This document shows positions 15,941 through 26,400 of a stretch of DNA of 64,000 bases, one piece after another. Origin of the DNA: Histidinibacterium lentulum (GTDB lineage: Bacteria > Pseudomonadota > Alphaproteobacteria > Rhodobacterales > Rhodobacteraceae). The position numbers and the translations under genes are program-made. A model generated the notes under the pieces. It saw only the letters and a program-made list of their open reading frames with translations. It did not search any database and was not told the DNA's origin. The stretch is taken from assembly GCF_003789055.1 (NCBI RefSeq), contig NZ_ML119084.1, positions 124,001 to 188,000 on the forward strand, read 5' to 3'. Numbering within the stretch: the stretch's first letter is position 1; each line of letters starts with the position of its first letter.

Positions 15941-18247
15941 CTACCCGCATTTCGAATAGCCGCAGTTGCCGCAGGTGACGCAACCCTCGATCATCCGCAC
16001 GTCATAGGAGCCGCAGGAGGAACAGGAGGTCCCGGGCCGTTCGCCCACCGCAAGGGCCTCGGCCTGAGGGTCCGACTTCAGGCCCAGCCCCTCGCCGGCG
16101 AGAAAGCCGATGGCCACGAGATGCGTCTCGATCACCCCGCCGATGGCCGCGAGGATCGAGGGGATGTATTTCCCCCCCATCCACGCCCCGCCGCGCGGAT
16201 CGAACACCGCCTTCAGTTCCTCCACCACGAAGGACACGTCCCCCCCGCGCCGGAACACCGCCGAGATCATCCGCGTCAGCGCCACGATCCAGGCGTAATG
16301 CTCCATGTTCTTCGAATTGATGAAGATCTCGAAGGGCCGCCGCTGCCCGTTCACGATCACGTCGTTGAGCGTGATGTAGAGCGCATGCTCGCTCATCGGC
16401 CATTTCAGCTTGTAGGTCTGCCCCTCCAGCGCCGCGGGCCGGTCGAGGGGTTCGGACATGTAGACGACGTCACCCGACACGTCGCGGCGCGGCCTCGCCT
16501 CCGCCGGGGCGTCGTTGGCCGGCGTATCGGGTCCGGTCAGGGAGGTGGTGTCGTGGACCGACAGAACCGACCCCGTCACCTCGTTCGGCCTGTAGGTCGT
16601 GCAGCCCTTGCACCCCGTCTCGTAGGCCTCGAGATACACGTCCTTGAACGCCTCGAACCCGATGTCCGCCGGCACGTTGATCGTCTTGGAGATGGACGAA
16701 TCCACCCATTCCTGCGCCGCCGCCTGCATCCGCACATGATCGAGCGGGGCGAGGTCCTGGGCGGTCACGAACCAGTCGGGAAAGGGCGCGTCCTCCCCCT
16801 TCTTCTCCCGCCAGAGGCTGACGGCATAGTCCACCACCTCCTCCTCGGTGCGCGTCCCGTCCTTCTGCAGAACCTTGCGGGTGTAGCCATGGGCGAAGAC
16901 CGGCTCGATCCCCGAGGACACGTTCCCCGCATAGAGCGAGATCGTCCCCGTGGGCGCGATGGAGGTCAGCAGCGCGTTCCGGATGCCCTTCTCCGCGATT
17001 GCAGTCTTCACATCGTCCGACAGGCCCGCCACGCTGCCCGAGGCCAGGAACTTGTCCTTGTCGAACAATGGAAAGGCGCCCTTCTCCTCGGCGAGATCGC
17101 AGGAGGCGAGATAGGCCGCCTCCGCCACGCGCTTCATCCAGCGCCCCGTCAGCGCCGCCGCCTCCTCGGAGCCGTAACGCTCCCCCACCATCATCAGCGC
17201 ATCGGCCAGCCCCGTGACGCCCAGCCCGATCCGCCGCTTGGCGCGCGCCTCCTCCGCCTGCTGCGGCAACGGAAAGCGCGAGGCGTCCACCACGTTGTCC
17301 ATCATCCGCACGGCGACGCGCACCAGCTCGTCGAGCGCGTCCTCGTCGAGCGCGGCGTCCTCGCCGAAGGGGTCCGTCACCAGCCGCGCCAGGTTCACCG
17401 ATCCCAGCAGGCAGGCGCCGTAGGGCGGCAGGGGCTGCTCGCCGCAGGGGTTCGTCGCGGCGATCTCCTCGGCATACCAGAGGTTGTTCTTCGCGTTGAT
17501 CCGGTCGATGAAGATCACCCCCGGCTCGGCATAGTCATAGGTGCTCGCCATGATCCGGTCCCAGAGATCACGCGCCCGCACCGTGCGGAAGACCGTCCCG
17601 CCGAAGGTCAGGTCCCAGGCCGCATCCGCCTTCACCGCCTCCATGAAGGGATCGGTCGCCAGCACCGACATGTTGAACATCCGCAGCCGCGCGGGGTCCG
17701 CCTTGGCGGCGATGAAGGCCTCGATGTCCGGGTGATCGCAGCGCATGGTGGCCATCATCGCGCCCCTGCGCGAGCCTGCCGACATGATCGTGCGGCACAT
17801 GGCGTCCCAGACGTCCATGAAGCTGAGCGGCCCCGAGGCATCCGCGGCCACGCCGGCCACCGGCGCGCCCTTGGGCCGGATGGTGGAGAAATCGTAGCCG
17901 ATCCCGCCACCCTGCTGCATCGTCAGCGCGGCCTCCTTCAGCGCGTCGAAGATTCCCGCCATGGTGTCGGGGATCGTGCCCATGACGAAGCAGTTGAAGA
18001 GCGTGACCGTCCGCCCCGTGCCCGCCCCCGCCACGATCCGCCCCGCGGGCAGGAACCGGAAATCCTCGAGCGCGGCGTAGAACCGTCCCTCCCAGGCCTC
18101 GGGCTCCTTCTCGACCTCGGCCAGCGCCTTCGCGATGCGGGCCCAGGTGTCCTCCACCCCGGCGTCGAGCGCCGCCCCGTCCGCCGCCTTCAGGCGGTAT
18201 TTCATGTCCCAGATCTGTTCGGCGATGGGGGCGGCGAAACGGCTCAT
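15941..18247 (-). CDS. nrdJ: Adenosylcobalamin-dependent (class II) ribonucleotide reductase
   Basis: A 768-residue class II ribonucleotide reductase that makes deoxyribonucleotides using B12 as radical source and so works with or without oxygen. The catalytic N-P-C-G-E motif lies near residue 263; LFNCFVMG near residue 90 supplies one redox cysteine. A TSCPD domain follows at about 590-710, and the tail is Cys-rich (CSSCGSYD, then CVTCGNCGYSKCG), as in family members that reload the active site through a carboxy-terminal arm. No cobalamin riboswitch is visible in the 102 bases before the divergent DUF1489 gene. Confidence 0.96.
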   Translation of the reverse strand: MSRFAAPIAEQIWDMKYRLKAADGAALDAGVEDTWARIAKALAEVEKEPEAWEGRFYAALEDFRFLPAGRIVAGAGTGRTVTLFNCFVMGTIPDTMAGIFDALKEAALTMQQGGGIGYDFSTIRPKGAPVAGVAADASGPLSFMDVWDAMCRTIMSAGSRRGAMMATMRCDHPDIEAFIAAKADPARLRMFNMSVLATDPFMEAVKADAAWDLTFGGTVFRTVRARDLWDRIMASTYDYAEPGVIFIDRINAKNNLWYAEEIAATNPCGEQPLPPYGACLLGSVNLARLVTDPFGEDAALDEDALDELVRVAVRMMDNVVDASRFPLPQQAEEARAKRRIGLGVTGLADALMMVGERYGSEEAAALTGRWMKRVAEAAYLASCDLAEEKGAFPLFDKDKFLASGSVAGLSDDVKTAIAEKGIRNALLTSIAPTGTISLYAGNVSSGIEPVFAHGYTRKVLQKDGTRTEEEVVDYAVSLWREKKGEDAPFPDWFVTAQDLAPLDHVRMQAAAQEWVDSSISKTINVPADIGFEAFKDVYLEAYETGCKGCTTYRPNEVTGSVLSVHDTTSLTGPDTPANDAPAEARPRRDVSGDVVYMSEPLDRPAALEGQTYKLKWPMSEHALYITLNDVIVNGQRRPFEIFINSKNMEHYAWIVALTRMISAVFRRGGDVSFVVEELKAVFDPRGGAWMGGKYIPSILAAIGGVIETHLVAIGFLAGEGLGLKSDPQAEALAVGERPGTSCSSCGSYDVRMIEGCVTCGNCGYSKCG

Positions 18248-18311
18248 GGGGCACCTCGGGGCAGGGGTCGGCGGGGAAGGCTAGCAGAATCGGGGTGGGA
18301 AATCTAACTTA

Positions 18312-18327
18312 ACCACTACATCTGGGG
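18312..18327. promoter_or_regulatory. Possible NrdR-like box upstream of nrdJ
   Basis: ACCACTACATCTGGGG sits 65 bases upstream of the nrdJ start. It loosely follows the 16-base NrdR box pattern (ACAC-TATAT-style core with GTGT end), but the right half is poor and only one box is seen where two are usual. It is a weak call. Confidence 0.25.
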
Positions 18328-18349
18328 CAGGAAAGCGGGAAAGGAACAC

Positions 18350-18781
18350 ATGGCGAACATGCTGCACCTGCAAAAGCTCTCGGTCGGCACCGAGAGCGTC
18401 GAGGACCTGGCCGCCTGGCAGGCCACCCGCCGCGCGCAGACCCCGGACGGCCTGCCGCGCCATGTGACGCGGATGTGGCCGAAGAAGGCAGAGCTGCTGC
18501 TGTCCGGCGGCTCCATCTACTGGGTGATCCGGGGCGTGATCCTCTGCCGCCAGCCCATCCTGCGCCTCGATCCTTACGAGGGCGCGGACGGCATCGCCCG
18601 CTGCGCCATCGTGCTCGATCCCGGGCTGACCCGTGTCGCCGCCACCCCGCGCCGCGCCTTCCAGGGCTGGCGCTACCTCGACCCCGCCGACGCGCCCCGC
18701 GACCTCGCGCCGGGCCGCGCCGAGGAGGACACGCTGCCGCCGAAACTCGCCGCCGAACTGGCCGAGATCGGCCTGCTCTGA
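18350..18781 (+). CDS. DUF1489 family protein
   Basis: A 143-residue cytoplasmic protein of the DUF1489 family, widespread in alphaproteobacteria and of unknown function. Characteristic features are the opening HLQKLSVG, TRMWPKKAEELL-like segment (read here as TRMWPKKAELLLSGGS) and AFQGWRYL before the end. GAAAGGAA precedes the ATG at 18350; a second in-frame ATG three codons on is possible. It is divergent from nrdJ, with a shared 102-base regulatory gap, which is a common alphaproteobacterial pairing only by position. No catalytic residues can be named. Confidence 0.85.
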   Translation: MANMLHLQKLSVGTESVEDLAAWQATRRAQTPDGLPRHVTRMWPKKAELLLSGGSIYWVIRGVILCRQPILRLDPYEGADGIARCAIVLDPGLTRVAATPRRAFQGWRYLDPADAPRDLAPGRAEEDTLPPKLAAELAEIGLL

Positions 18782-18793
18782 CGCCCTCGCTTC

Positions 18794-18895
18794 TCTGGCC
18801 CGAACTATCCCGGGGGGTCCGGCGCAGCCGGACGCGCAGCCGGACGGGGGCAGAGCCCCCGCCCCCGCGAGGCCGGCCCGCACGGGCCGGACGAG
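18794..18895. repeat. GC-rich palindromic intergenic repeat, copy A
   Basis: The block begins TCTGGCCCGAACTATCCCGG and continues into GGGGG/CCCCC hairpins (GGGGGCAGAGCCCCC at about 18846). The same opening, TTCTGGCCGGAAGTATCCTG, occurs at 44733 and, reversed, inside xdhB near 32911-32938. From memory such elements are scattered between genes in Rhodobacteraceae. It lies between the 3' ends of DUF1489 and hisG and could also end transcription. Confidence 0.7.
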
Positions 18896-18902
18896 CGCGC
18901 CC

Positions 18903-19595
18903 TCAAAGCCCGATCCGCGCCTCGAACTCGCGCAGCACCGCGCGCTCCTCGTCCCCCCAGACCGCCTGCCGCGAGCGGAACAGCGTCGCCTGGCTCGAAT
19001 GGATCAGCCCGTCCGACAGGATCTTCAGCCCGTTCGCCCGCAGCGTCTCGCCGGTGGAGGTGATGTCCGCCACCGCCTCCGCCGTCTCCGCCTTCACCGT
19101 GCCTTCCGTCGCGCCCTGGCTGTCCACCAGCGCGTAATCCGCCACGCCCGCCTCGCGCAGGAACTCCCGCACCAGACGGTGATACTTCGTCGCGACCCGC
19201 AGGCGATGCCCGTGGCGCGCGCGGAACTGCGCCGCCACCGCGTCGAGATCGTCGAGCGTGTCCACGTCGACCCAGCCCGCGGGCACCGCGATCACCAGGT
19301 CCGCCCCGCCAAAGCCCATCTCCGCCAGGGCCTCGACCCGCTGGTCCCAGTGCACCAGCTTCTCGCGCACCACGTCCGAGCCCGTGACGCCGAGGTGAAT
19401 GCGCCCTGCGCCCAGCTCCCGCGGCATCTCGCCCGCCGACAGCAGGACCAGCTCCACGCCGTCGATCCCCTCGACCACGCCCGCATAGTCCCGTTCCGAG
19501 CCCGAACGCCGCAGGCGGATGCCGCGGGCGGCGAACCAGTCCACGGTCTTCTCCATCAGTCGGCCCTTGGAGGGCACGCCCAGCTTCACGCTCAT
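18903..19595 (-). CDS. hisG: ATP phosphoribosyltransferase, short form (HisG)
   Basis: A 230-residue short-form HisG, which joins ATP and PRPP in the first step of histidine synthesis. The short form lacks the carboxy-terminal regulatory domain and needs HisZ, encoded immediately upstream with a four-base overlap. Landmarks are LGVPSKGRLMEKT at the start and ATKYHRLVREF about residue 130. The order hisS-hisZ-hisG is common in Rhodobacterales. Three prime of it lies a palindromic repeat that may stop transcription coming from the opposing DUF1489 gene. Confidence 0.95.
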   Translation of the reverse strand: MSVKLGVPSKGRLMEKTVDWFAARGIRLRRSGSERDYAGVVEGIDGVELVLLSAGEMPRELGAGRIHLGVTGSDVVREKLVHWDQRVEALAEMGFGGADLVIAVPAGWVDVDTLDDLDAVAAQFRARHGHRLRVATKYHRLVREFLREAGVADYALVDSQGATEGTVKAETAEAVADITSTGETLRANGLKILSDGLIHSSQATLFRSRQAVWGDEERAVLREFEARIGL

Positions 19596-20683
19596 GGCCC
19601 CTCCCCCGCCAGCAGCACCTCGGGCCGGATCACGCCGCCCACGGCCGGCACGCCCGTTCCGCCTCCCAGCGCCCGGGTCAGCGCGTCATAGCGCCCGCCA
19701 GAGGCCACCGGCGGCAGGTCCGGCCGGTCCGGAAAGGAGAAGCCGAAGACGAAACCGTCGTAATACTCCATCGAGGTCCGCCCGAAGGAGCCCTCGAAGG
19801 CCAGCTCGTCCACCTCGATCCCCCGCGCTGCCAGCGCCTCGAGCCGCGCGGAGAGCCGGTCCACCGCGGGGCCGATGGCCGGCAGGTCGGCGGAGATGTC
19901 GCGCAGCGCCACGAGCACGTTGGGCGCGGTCTCCCTTAGGCCGAGGATCGTGTCGAGCAGCGCGATCTCCTCCGCCCCGATGGGCGCGGCCGCCGCATCC
20001 TCCCGCAGGGCGGCGATCCGGGCCGCGACCTCGGCCTCGCCGCGTTTGCCCCAGAGCGGCGGCGCCTCCGCCAGCGGATCGGTCTGGGCCAGAAGCGCCT
20101 CGCGCCCGCGCGGCACCGGGGTCCGCCCGCCGAACCGGTCGAGCAATGCCCGGAACCGCCGAGGCCGCCAGATATGCCGGGTCAGCGCAGCCTTCCGCGC
20201 GGGCGTCGTCGACAGCCCCGCCACCGCCGCGATCAGGATGCCGATATCGCCCGTCGCGGCCCTGAGCCGCGCGGGCGCCACCGCCTCGGCCACCAGCGCG
20301 AAGACCGCCGCATCGTCCCGCGCCGGATCCTCGCCGCCGAAGAGCTCGTAGCCCACCTGCAGGAACTCCACGGGCCGCTCCGGATCGCTCTCCTGCCTGC
20401 GGAACACCTCGCCGGCGTAGGCATAGGCTGCGGGACTCGCCCCGCCCGCCATGTGCATCTCGACCACCGGCACGGTGAAGTCGGGGCGCAGCATCATCTC
20501 CCCCCTGATGGGGTCGGAGGTCACGAAGGCCCGGGCCCGGATATCCTCGCCGTAGAGGTCGAGCAGCGTCTCCGCGGGCTGGAGCAGCGCCGTCTCCACC
20601 GCCGTCGCCCCCGCCGTCTCGAACAGCGCCATGAGCTGCGCCGCCCGCGCGCGGGCCGCCCGCTTCGCCTGAGCGTCGGTCAT
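19592..20683 (-). CDS. hisZ: HisZ, regulatory subunit of ATP phosphoribosyltransferase
   Basis: A 363-residue catalytically inactive histidyl-tRNA-synthetase paralog that assembles with short HisG into a hetero-octamer and carries histidine feedback. Class II synthetase remnants are visible: [10 protein letters not shown] (motif 2 area, about 65-75) and [15 protein letters not shown] near the end (motif 3). The ATG at 20683 overlaps the hisS stop (ATGA), which fixes the start over the longer open frame. Next to the true synthetase it forms a synthetase-plus-paralog pair, a layout seen in many alphaproteobacteria. Confidence 0.93.
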   Translation of the reverse strand: MTDAQAKRAARARAAQLMALFETAGATAVETALLQPAETLLDLYGEDIRARAFVTSDPIRGEMMLRPDFTVPVVEMHMAGGASPAAYAYAGEVFRRQESDPERPVEFLQVGYELFGGEDPARDDAAVFALVAEAVAPARLRAATGDIGILIAAVAGLSTTPARKAALTRHIWRPRRFRALLDRFGGRTPVPRGREALLAQTDPLAEAPPLWGKRGEAEVAARIAALREDAAAAPIGAEEIALLDTILGLRETAPNVLVALRDISADLPAIGPAVDRLSARLEALAARGIEVDELAFEGSFGRTSMEYYDGFVFGFSFPDRPDLPPVASGGRYDALTRALGGGTGVPAVGGVIRPEVLLAGEGP

Positions 20684-22155
20684 CCGGGCCGGTCCAGGAT
20701 CTCGCGCACCTTCGACACGAGATCGCCGCGCGGCACCTCGTATTGCGAGGGACGGTCCTTCCATTCCTCGAGGCTCGCGCTTTCCGCGATCCGCGCGCCC
20801 AGGATCAGGTCCTTGATCTGCACCACGCCCCGGGCCTTCTCCTCGGTGCCCTCGATCACCGCGACGGGGCTGCCGCGCCGGTCGGCATATTTCATCTGGT
20901 TGCCGAAATTCTTCGGGCTGCCCAGATAGGCCTCCGCCCGGATGCCCGCCGCGCGCAGCTCCGCGACCATCTGCTGGTAATCGGCCATCCGGTCCCGGTC
21001 CATCACGGTGACCACCACCGGCCCCAGCGCCTCTCCGGTTACCCGTCCCTTGGCGCGCAGCGCGGCCAGCAGCCGGTCCACCCCGATGGAGACGCCCGTC
21101 GCGGGCATCTCCTGCCCGGTGAAGCGCCTGACGAGATCGTCATAGCGCCCGCCCCCCGCGACCGAACCGAACTGCCGGGGCCGCCCGTCCTCATCGGTGA
21201 TCTCGAAGGTCAGCTCCGCCTCGAACACCGGCCCGGTGTAATAGCCGAGGCCCCGGACCACCGAAGGGTCGATGACGATGCGGTCGGGACCGAAGCCCTG
21301 CGCTTCGAGGAGCGCTGCCATATCTTCCAGCTCGCTCACACCCTCGGCCCCGACGACCGATCCGCCGACCGCGTCGCGCAGCCGCGCCAGCGTTGCCGCC
21401 GTCGTGTCCGACCGCGCGGTGAGGAAGGCCAGCACGGGGTCCGCCTGCGCCGCGCTCAACCCCACACCGTCGATATAGGCCCCCGAGGCGTCGCGCCGCC
21501 CCTTGCCAAGAAGCTCCCGCACCCCGGCCTCGCCGACCTTGTCGAACTTGTCGATCGTGCGCAGGACGGCGGCGCGCATGCCCTCGTCCTCAAGGCCCAT
21601 GGCCTCGAGCACGCCGTTCAGAACCTTGCGGTTGTTGATCCGCACCACATAGTCGCCGCGCGGGATGCCCACGGCCTCCAGCGCCGTGGCCAGCATGGCG
21701 CAGACCTCGGCATCGGCGGCGACCGTCGCCGCGCCCACCGTGTCGGCATCGCACTGGTAGAACTGCCGGAACCGCCCCGGCCCCGGCTTCTCGTTGCGCC
21801 AGACCGGCCCCATGGCATAGCGCCGATAGGGCGTCGGCAGGTCGTTGCGGTGCTGGGCATAGACCCGCGCGAGCGGCGCCGTCAGGTCATAGCGCAGCGC
21901 CAGCCAGTCGGCGTCCTCGTCCTCCTGCCAGGCGAACACGCCCTCGTTCGGGCGGTCCACGTCCGGCAGGAACTTGCCCAGCGCCTCCACCGTCTCCACG
22001 GCCGAGGATTCCAGCGCGTCGAAGCCCCAGGCGTGATAGACCTCCGCGATCCGCGACAGCATTTCCGCGCGCTCGGTGACCTCGGCGCCGAAATAGTCTC
22101 GGAACCCCTTCGGCGTCTCCGCCCTGGGGCGCGGGGTCTTCTTCACCTTGGCCAT
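20680..22155 (-). CDS. hisS: Histidyl-tRNA synthetase
   Basis: A 491-residue class II aminoacyl-tRNA synthetase that charges tRNA-His. [11 protein letters not shown] near residue 15, the motif 2 region [20 protein letters not shown] (about 115-134), [14 protein letters not shown] near 310 and [13 protein letters not shown] (motif 3) are all present. The start MAKVKKTPR at 22155 is preferred over an upstream in-frame ATG because the conserved region begins soon after. It heads a three-gene overlapping run with hisZ and hisG, so histidine charging and synthesis share a transcript. Confidence 0.95.
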   Translation of the reverse strand: MAKVKKTPRPRAETPKGFRDYFGAEVTERAEMLSRIAEVYHAWGFDALESSAVETVEALGKFLPDVDRPNEGVFAWQEDEDADWLALRYDLTAPLARVYAQHRNDLPTPYRRYAMGPVWRNEKPGPGRFRQFYQCDADTVGAATVAADAEVCAMLATALEAVGIPRGDYVVRINNRKVLNGVLEAMGLEDEGMRAAVLRTIDKFDKVGEAGVRELLGKGRRDASGAYIDGVGLSAAQADPVLAFLTARSDTTAATLARLRDAVGGSVVGAEGVSELEDMAALLEAQGFGPDRIVIDPSVVRGLGYYTGPVFEAELTFEITDEDGRPRQFGSVAGGGRYDDLVRRFTGQEMPATGVSIGVDRLLAALRAKGRVTGEALGPVVVTVMDRDRMADYQQMVAELRAAGIRAEAYLGSPKNFGNQMKYADRRGSPVAVIEGTEEKARGVVQIKDLILGARIAESASLEEWKDRPSQYEVPRGDLVSKVREILDRPG

Positions 22156-22280
22156 GGGATACTCGCGCCGGTCCGGTTTCGCGGGCCAGATACCCCGCCC
22201 GCCGCCCGAGGGCAACGCGACCCTTTCAGGGGCGCACGCGGCCTCCTATGTGGCGGGGAGGAACCCGAAAGGAGACCGCC

Positions 22281-22490
22281 ATGACCGACAGCACGGATCA
22301 TCGCCACGAGGAACGCATCGCCCATCTGGAGCGCGATCTCTCCGACCTGTCCGAGCAGGTGGCGCGCCAGCAGGCGGAGATCGGGACGCTGACGCGGCGC
22401 CTCGGCCTGCTGCTCGACCGGGAGGCCGAGCGCGAGAGCGAGGGCGGCGGCGGGGTTCTGTTGGCCGACCGCCCGCCGCCCCATTACTGA
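22281..22490 (+). CDS. slyX: SlyX family small coiled-coil protein
   Basis: A 69-residue acidic protein with heptad-like spacing (ERIAHLERDLSDLSEQVARQ) and the family ending PPPHY. SlyX proteins are small coiled coils of unclear role. AAAGGAG just upstream decides the ATG at 22281. It is divergent from hisS with a 125-base gap and faces the lipoprotein gene, whose stop is 18 bases away. Confidence 0.8.
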   Translation: MTDSTDHRHEERIAHLERDLSDLSEQVARQQAEIGTLTRRLGLLLDREAERESEGGGGVLLADRPPPHY

Positions 22491-22507
22491 GCGCGGGCGG
22501 GGTCGCC

Positions 22508-23335
22508 TCAACCCTTGAAGCCGATCGCCGCCACCTCGCCGCTGTGGAGCAGGATCTCCACCCAGCGCTCGCTGCCGCCGAAGCGGTCGTAGACCGTCAC
22601 GAAATGCGTGGTCCGGGCCAGCGCGTCCAGCCTGCGGCCGCAGGGCTGGCCGCGCGGGGCGCTGCAGATCCGGGCCTTGATGCGCTCGTATTCCTCGTCC
22701 GTCGCGCTGTAGGCGATGCGGTTGTTGGAGGGCTGGTAGCGGATCACCTCATGGGTCCCCACGTCCCCCGGGATCGCCAGGACCCCGGTGAACGTGCGCG
22801 CGCAGCGGTCCCGGAAGCCGCTGATGTAGAAGGGACGCGCGGCGTTGGAATTGGGGATCGTGTCGAAGATCTGGTAGCCCGAGACATCGGCGACCAGCGT
22901 CCCGCGCCGGGCGGGCGCGACATCGCAGACCCGCGCGATCTCGCCGAAGGGCAGCACGGTGCCCGGCGCGACGTCCGCCGCGTCCGGCCCGGTCCGCCGC
23001 GGCCCCGACAGAAAGCCGCCGCCCGTGCCCTCAGACGCCGCGGCCGCCGGGGAGACGGGCGCGCCCCCGTCCTCGTCGGCGCCGCCCCCGTCGAGGCCCA
23101 GCATGGCGAGAAGCCCCCTCGGCGGCCGCGGCTCCTGCGCGTCGAGGCCGGCGAGCACTTCGCGTTCCAGCGGACCGGCCGCCGCCTCGGACAGTAGCGG
23201 CGCGTCGCCGGTCGCGATGACGGTGGCGGAGGGACCTCCGCCCAATCCGCTGTCGCTCAGCCGCCCCATGCCGCCGAACGGGTCGCCGCAGGCCGCGAGC
23301 GTCAGGCACGCGCCGATCAGCCAGAAATGTCTCAT
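22508..23335 (-). CDS. Putative lipoprotein, unrecognised Rhodobacteraceae family
   Basis: A 275-residue protein with a lipoprotein signal (LTLAAC lipobox, Cys16). A low-complexity Gly/Ala/Pro-rich region occupies residues 20-115, followed by a compact conserved-looking domain of about 155 residues. That domain has four cysteines (VCD, RCAR, ICSAPRGQPCG) that could form disulfides, consistent with the periplasm. I do not recognise a function. It is convergent with slyX and lies 91 bases downstream of dnaE, perhaps in the same transcript. Confidence 0.7.
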   Translation of the reverse strand: MRHFWLIGACLTLAACGDPFGGMGRLSDSGLGGGPSATVIATGDAPLLSEAAAGPLEREVLAGLDAQEPRPPRGLLAMLGLDGGGADEDGGAPVSPAAAASEGTGGGFLSGPRRTGPDAADVAPGTVLPFGEIARVCDVAPARRGTLVADVSGYQIFDTIPNSNAARPFYISGFRDRCARTFTGVLAIPGDVGTHEVIRYQPSNNRIAYSATDEEYERIKARICSAPRGQPCGRRLDALARTTHFVTVYDRFGGSERWVEILLHSGEVAAIGFKG

Positions 23336-23426
23336 GGAAAGCCCCGCCCCCGGATTTTGATCGGGACCCTAGCGAATCGGTTGCTCCGGGACAATCTCTG
23401 CGTCTCGGGCCGGCGCGATCCGGCCG

Positions 23427-26400
23427 TCAGAACTCCTGCACCTCGACCACGCCGGGCAGAGAGCGCAGCGCGCCCTTGATCTGCGGCGTCACCGGAAAGT
23501 CTCCGCCGAGGTCGAGCTCCACCTCCCCCGGCAGGCCCGGGTCCATCAGGCAGAAACGGATCGGCCCCCGGCCCGCGCCGCCCCGCGCGCCCTCGAGAAC
23601 CTGCGCCACGGCGCTCACCGCCTCGCCGCCCTGGACGAAGACCCGGAGCCCGATGCGCCCCGCATCGGCAACCGCCACGTCGACGGGCGCCGCGGACCGC
23701 GCGAGCAGCTTCAGCTGGTCCGACTCCATGGTCGCCTCGACCTGGAGCACCACCCGGGACCCGCTCTCCAAGTGCTCCCGCGCAGCCTCGAGCGCATCGG
23801 AGAACATCGTCACCTCGTACTGCCCCGTCGGATCCGACAGCTGCACGAAGGCAAAACGGTTGCCGCGCGCGGACTTGCGCTCCTGCCGGCTGGCGACGGT
23901 GCCCGCCATCTTGACGATGGCCGGACCCTGCGCCGCGCGCGCCTGCACCTCGTCCAGCGTCAGCACGTTCTTGCGCCTCAGCGCGCCGAGGTAGTCGTCG
24001 AGCGGATGCCCCGAAAGGTAGAAGCCCACGGCGGTGAATTCCTCCGCCAGCCGTTCGGCGGGCAGCCAGTCGGGCACGTTGGGCAGGCGCGGCTCGGGCA
24101 GGTCCTCCCCCGCCTCGCCGAAGAGCGAGGTCTGGGAGGAGGCGCGCGCCTCGTGGACCGCCGCCGACCAGACGGTCAGCGCGTCGAGGCTCTCGAACAC
24201 CCGCCGCCGGTTCGGATCGAGCTCGTCGAAGGCCCCCGCGCGCGCCAGCATCTCGAGGCTGCGCTTGCCCACGCGCTTGAGGTCCACGCGCCGCGCGAAA
24301 TCGAAGATCGTCGCGAAGGGCCGCTCCCGGCCCCCCTCGCTGCGCGCCTCCACGATCAGCCGCATCGCCTCCACGCCCACGTTCTTCAAGGCGCCCAGTG
24401 CATAGATCAGCTTGCCGTCCCGCACGTCGAACACCGCCTCGGAGCGGTTCACGCAGGGCGGCTCCCATGGCAGGGCCAGCCCCTTCTTCACCTCCTCGAA
24501 ATAGACGCCGAGCTTGTCCGTCAGGTGGATGTCGCAGTTCATGACGCCGGCCATGAACTCCACCGGATGGTTCGCCTTGAGCCACGCGGTCTGGTAGCTG
24601 ACCACGGCATAGGCCGCGGCGTGGGACTTGTTGAAGCCGTAGTTGGCGAACTTCTCCAGGAGGTCCCAGACCTCCTGCGCCGTCTTCTTGTCGACGCCCC
24701 GTTCGGCCGCGCCCGACAGGAACTTCGGCCGTTCGGCGTCCATCAGCTCCTTGATCTTCTTGCCCATGGCGCGGCGCAGCAGGTCGGCGCCGCCCAGACT
24801 GTAGCCCGCCATCTCCTGGGCGATCTGCATCACCTGTTCCTGGTAGACGATGATGCCCTGGGTCTCGTCGAGGATATGGTCGATCGACGGGTGCAGGCGG
24901 TCGCGCTCGGACTTGCCGTTCTTGACCTCGCAATATTTCGGGATGTTCTCCATGGGGCCGGGCCGGTAGAGCGCCACCAGCGCCACGATGTCCTCGATGC
25001 AGGTGGGGCGCATCTGGCGCAGCGCCTCCATCATGCCCGAGCTTTCCACCTGGAACACCGCGACCGTCTGCGCGCGGGCATAGAGCTCGTAACTTTTCTC
25101 GTCGTCGAGCGGGATCAGGTTGATCTGGTTCTCCCCTCCCTCGGGCGGATCGTAGAGCCGCGCGCCGTCCGCCGCCTCGTGGAGCTGCCGGCCCGATTTC
25201 AGGATCAGGTTCACCGCGATCTGGATCACCGTCAGGGTCTTCAGGCCCAGGAAGTCGAACTTCACCAGCCCCGCCTGTTCCACCCATTTCATGTTGAACT
25301 GGGTCGCGGGCATGTCCGAGCGCGGATCGCGGTAGAGCGGCACCAGCTCGTCGAGCGGCCGGTCCCCGATCACCACCCCCGCGGCATGGGTGGAGGCGTT
25401 GCGCAGCAATCCCTCCACCTGCTGGGCATAGGTCAGGAGCCGGTCCACCACCTCCTCGGCCTTCGCCGCCTCGCGCAGGCGCGGCTCGTCGGCCAGCGCC
25501 TTCTCGATCGACACCGGCTTGACCCCCTCGACGGGGATCATCTTCGACAGCTTGTCCACCTGGCCATAAGGCAGTTGCAGCACGCGGCCCACGTCGCGCA
25601 CCGCGGCCTTGGACAGAAGCGCGCCGAAGGTGATGATCTGCCCCACCCGGTCGCGCCCGTACTTCTCCTGGACGTAGCGGATCACCTCCTCGCGCCGGTC
25701 CATGCAGAAGTCGATGTCGAAATCGGGCATCGACACCCGCTCGGGGTTCAGGAACCGCTCGAAGAGAAGCTGGTAGCGCAGCGGATCGAGGTCGGTGATC
25801 GTCAGCGCATAGGCCACGAGCGAGCCCGCGCCCGACCCCCGGCCGGGCCCCACGGGGATGTCCCGCTCCTTGGCCCACTTGATGAAGTCGGCGACGATCA
25901 GGAAATAGCCCGGAAAGCCCATCCCCTCGATGATCTTCAGCTCGAACTCGAGCCGCGCCTCGTAGTCCGCCACCGGCGCGGCATGGGGAATGACGGCCAG
26001 CCGCGCCGCCAGCCCCTCCTTCGCCTGGCGCCGCAGTTCGTCCACCTCGTCATCGGCAAAGCGCGGCAGGATCGGGTCGCGGGTCTCGGCGCGAAAGGCG
26101 CAGCGGCGGGCGATTTCGACGGTGTTCTCCAGCGCCTCGGGAAGGTCGGCAAACAGCGTCGCCATCTCCTGCGGCGTCTTGAGGTAATGCTGCGGCGTCA
26201 GGCGGCGGCGCGGCTCGTTCTGGTCCACATAGGCGCCCTCGGCGATACAGATCAGCGCGTCATGGGCCTCGTAGAGCTGGGGCTTCGGGAAATAGACATC
26301 GTTCGTGGCCACGAGCGGCAGGCCCATGTCATAGGCCATCTCCACATGCCCGCGCTCGCTCAGCCGCTCCGCTTCGGGCGCGCCGTCCTCACCCGGATGG

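Noticed and set aside
16121-18307. A 728-codon open frame on the plus strand opposite nrdJ
   Set aside because: Antisense shadow of a well-supported ribonucleotide reductase gene; composition is His/Arg-rich without domains.
18248-18349. Cobalamin riboswitch before nrdJ
   Set aside because: The gap is only 102 bases, and no B12-box or the required long folded leader is visible.
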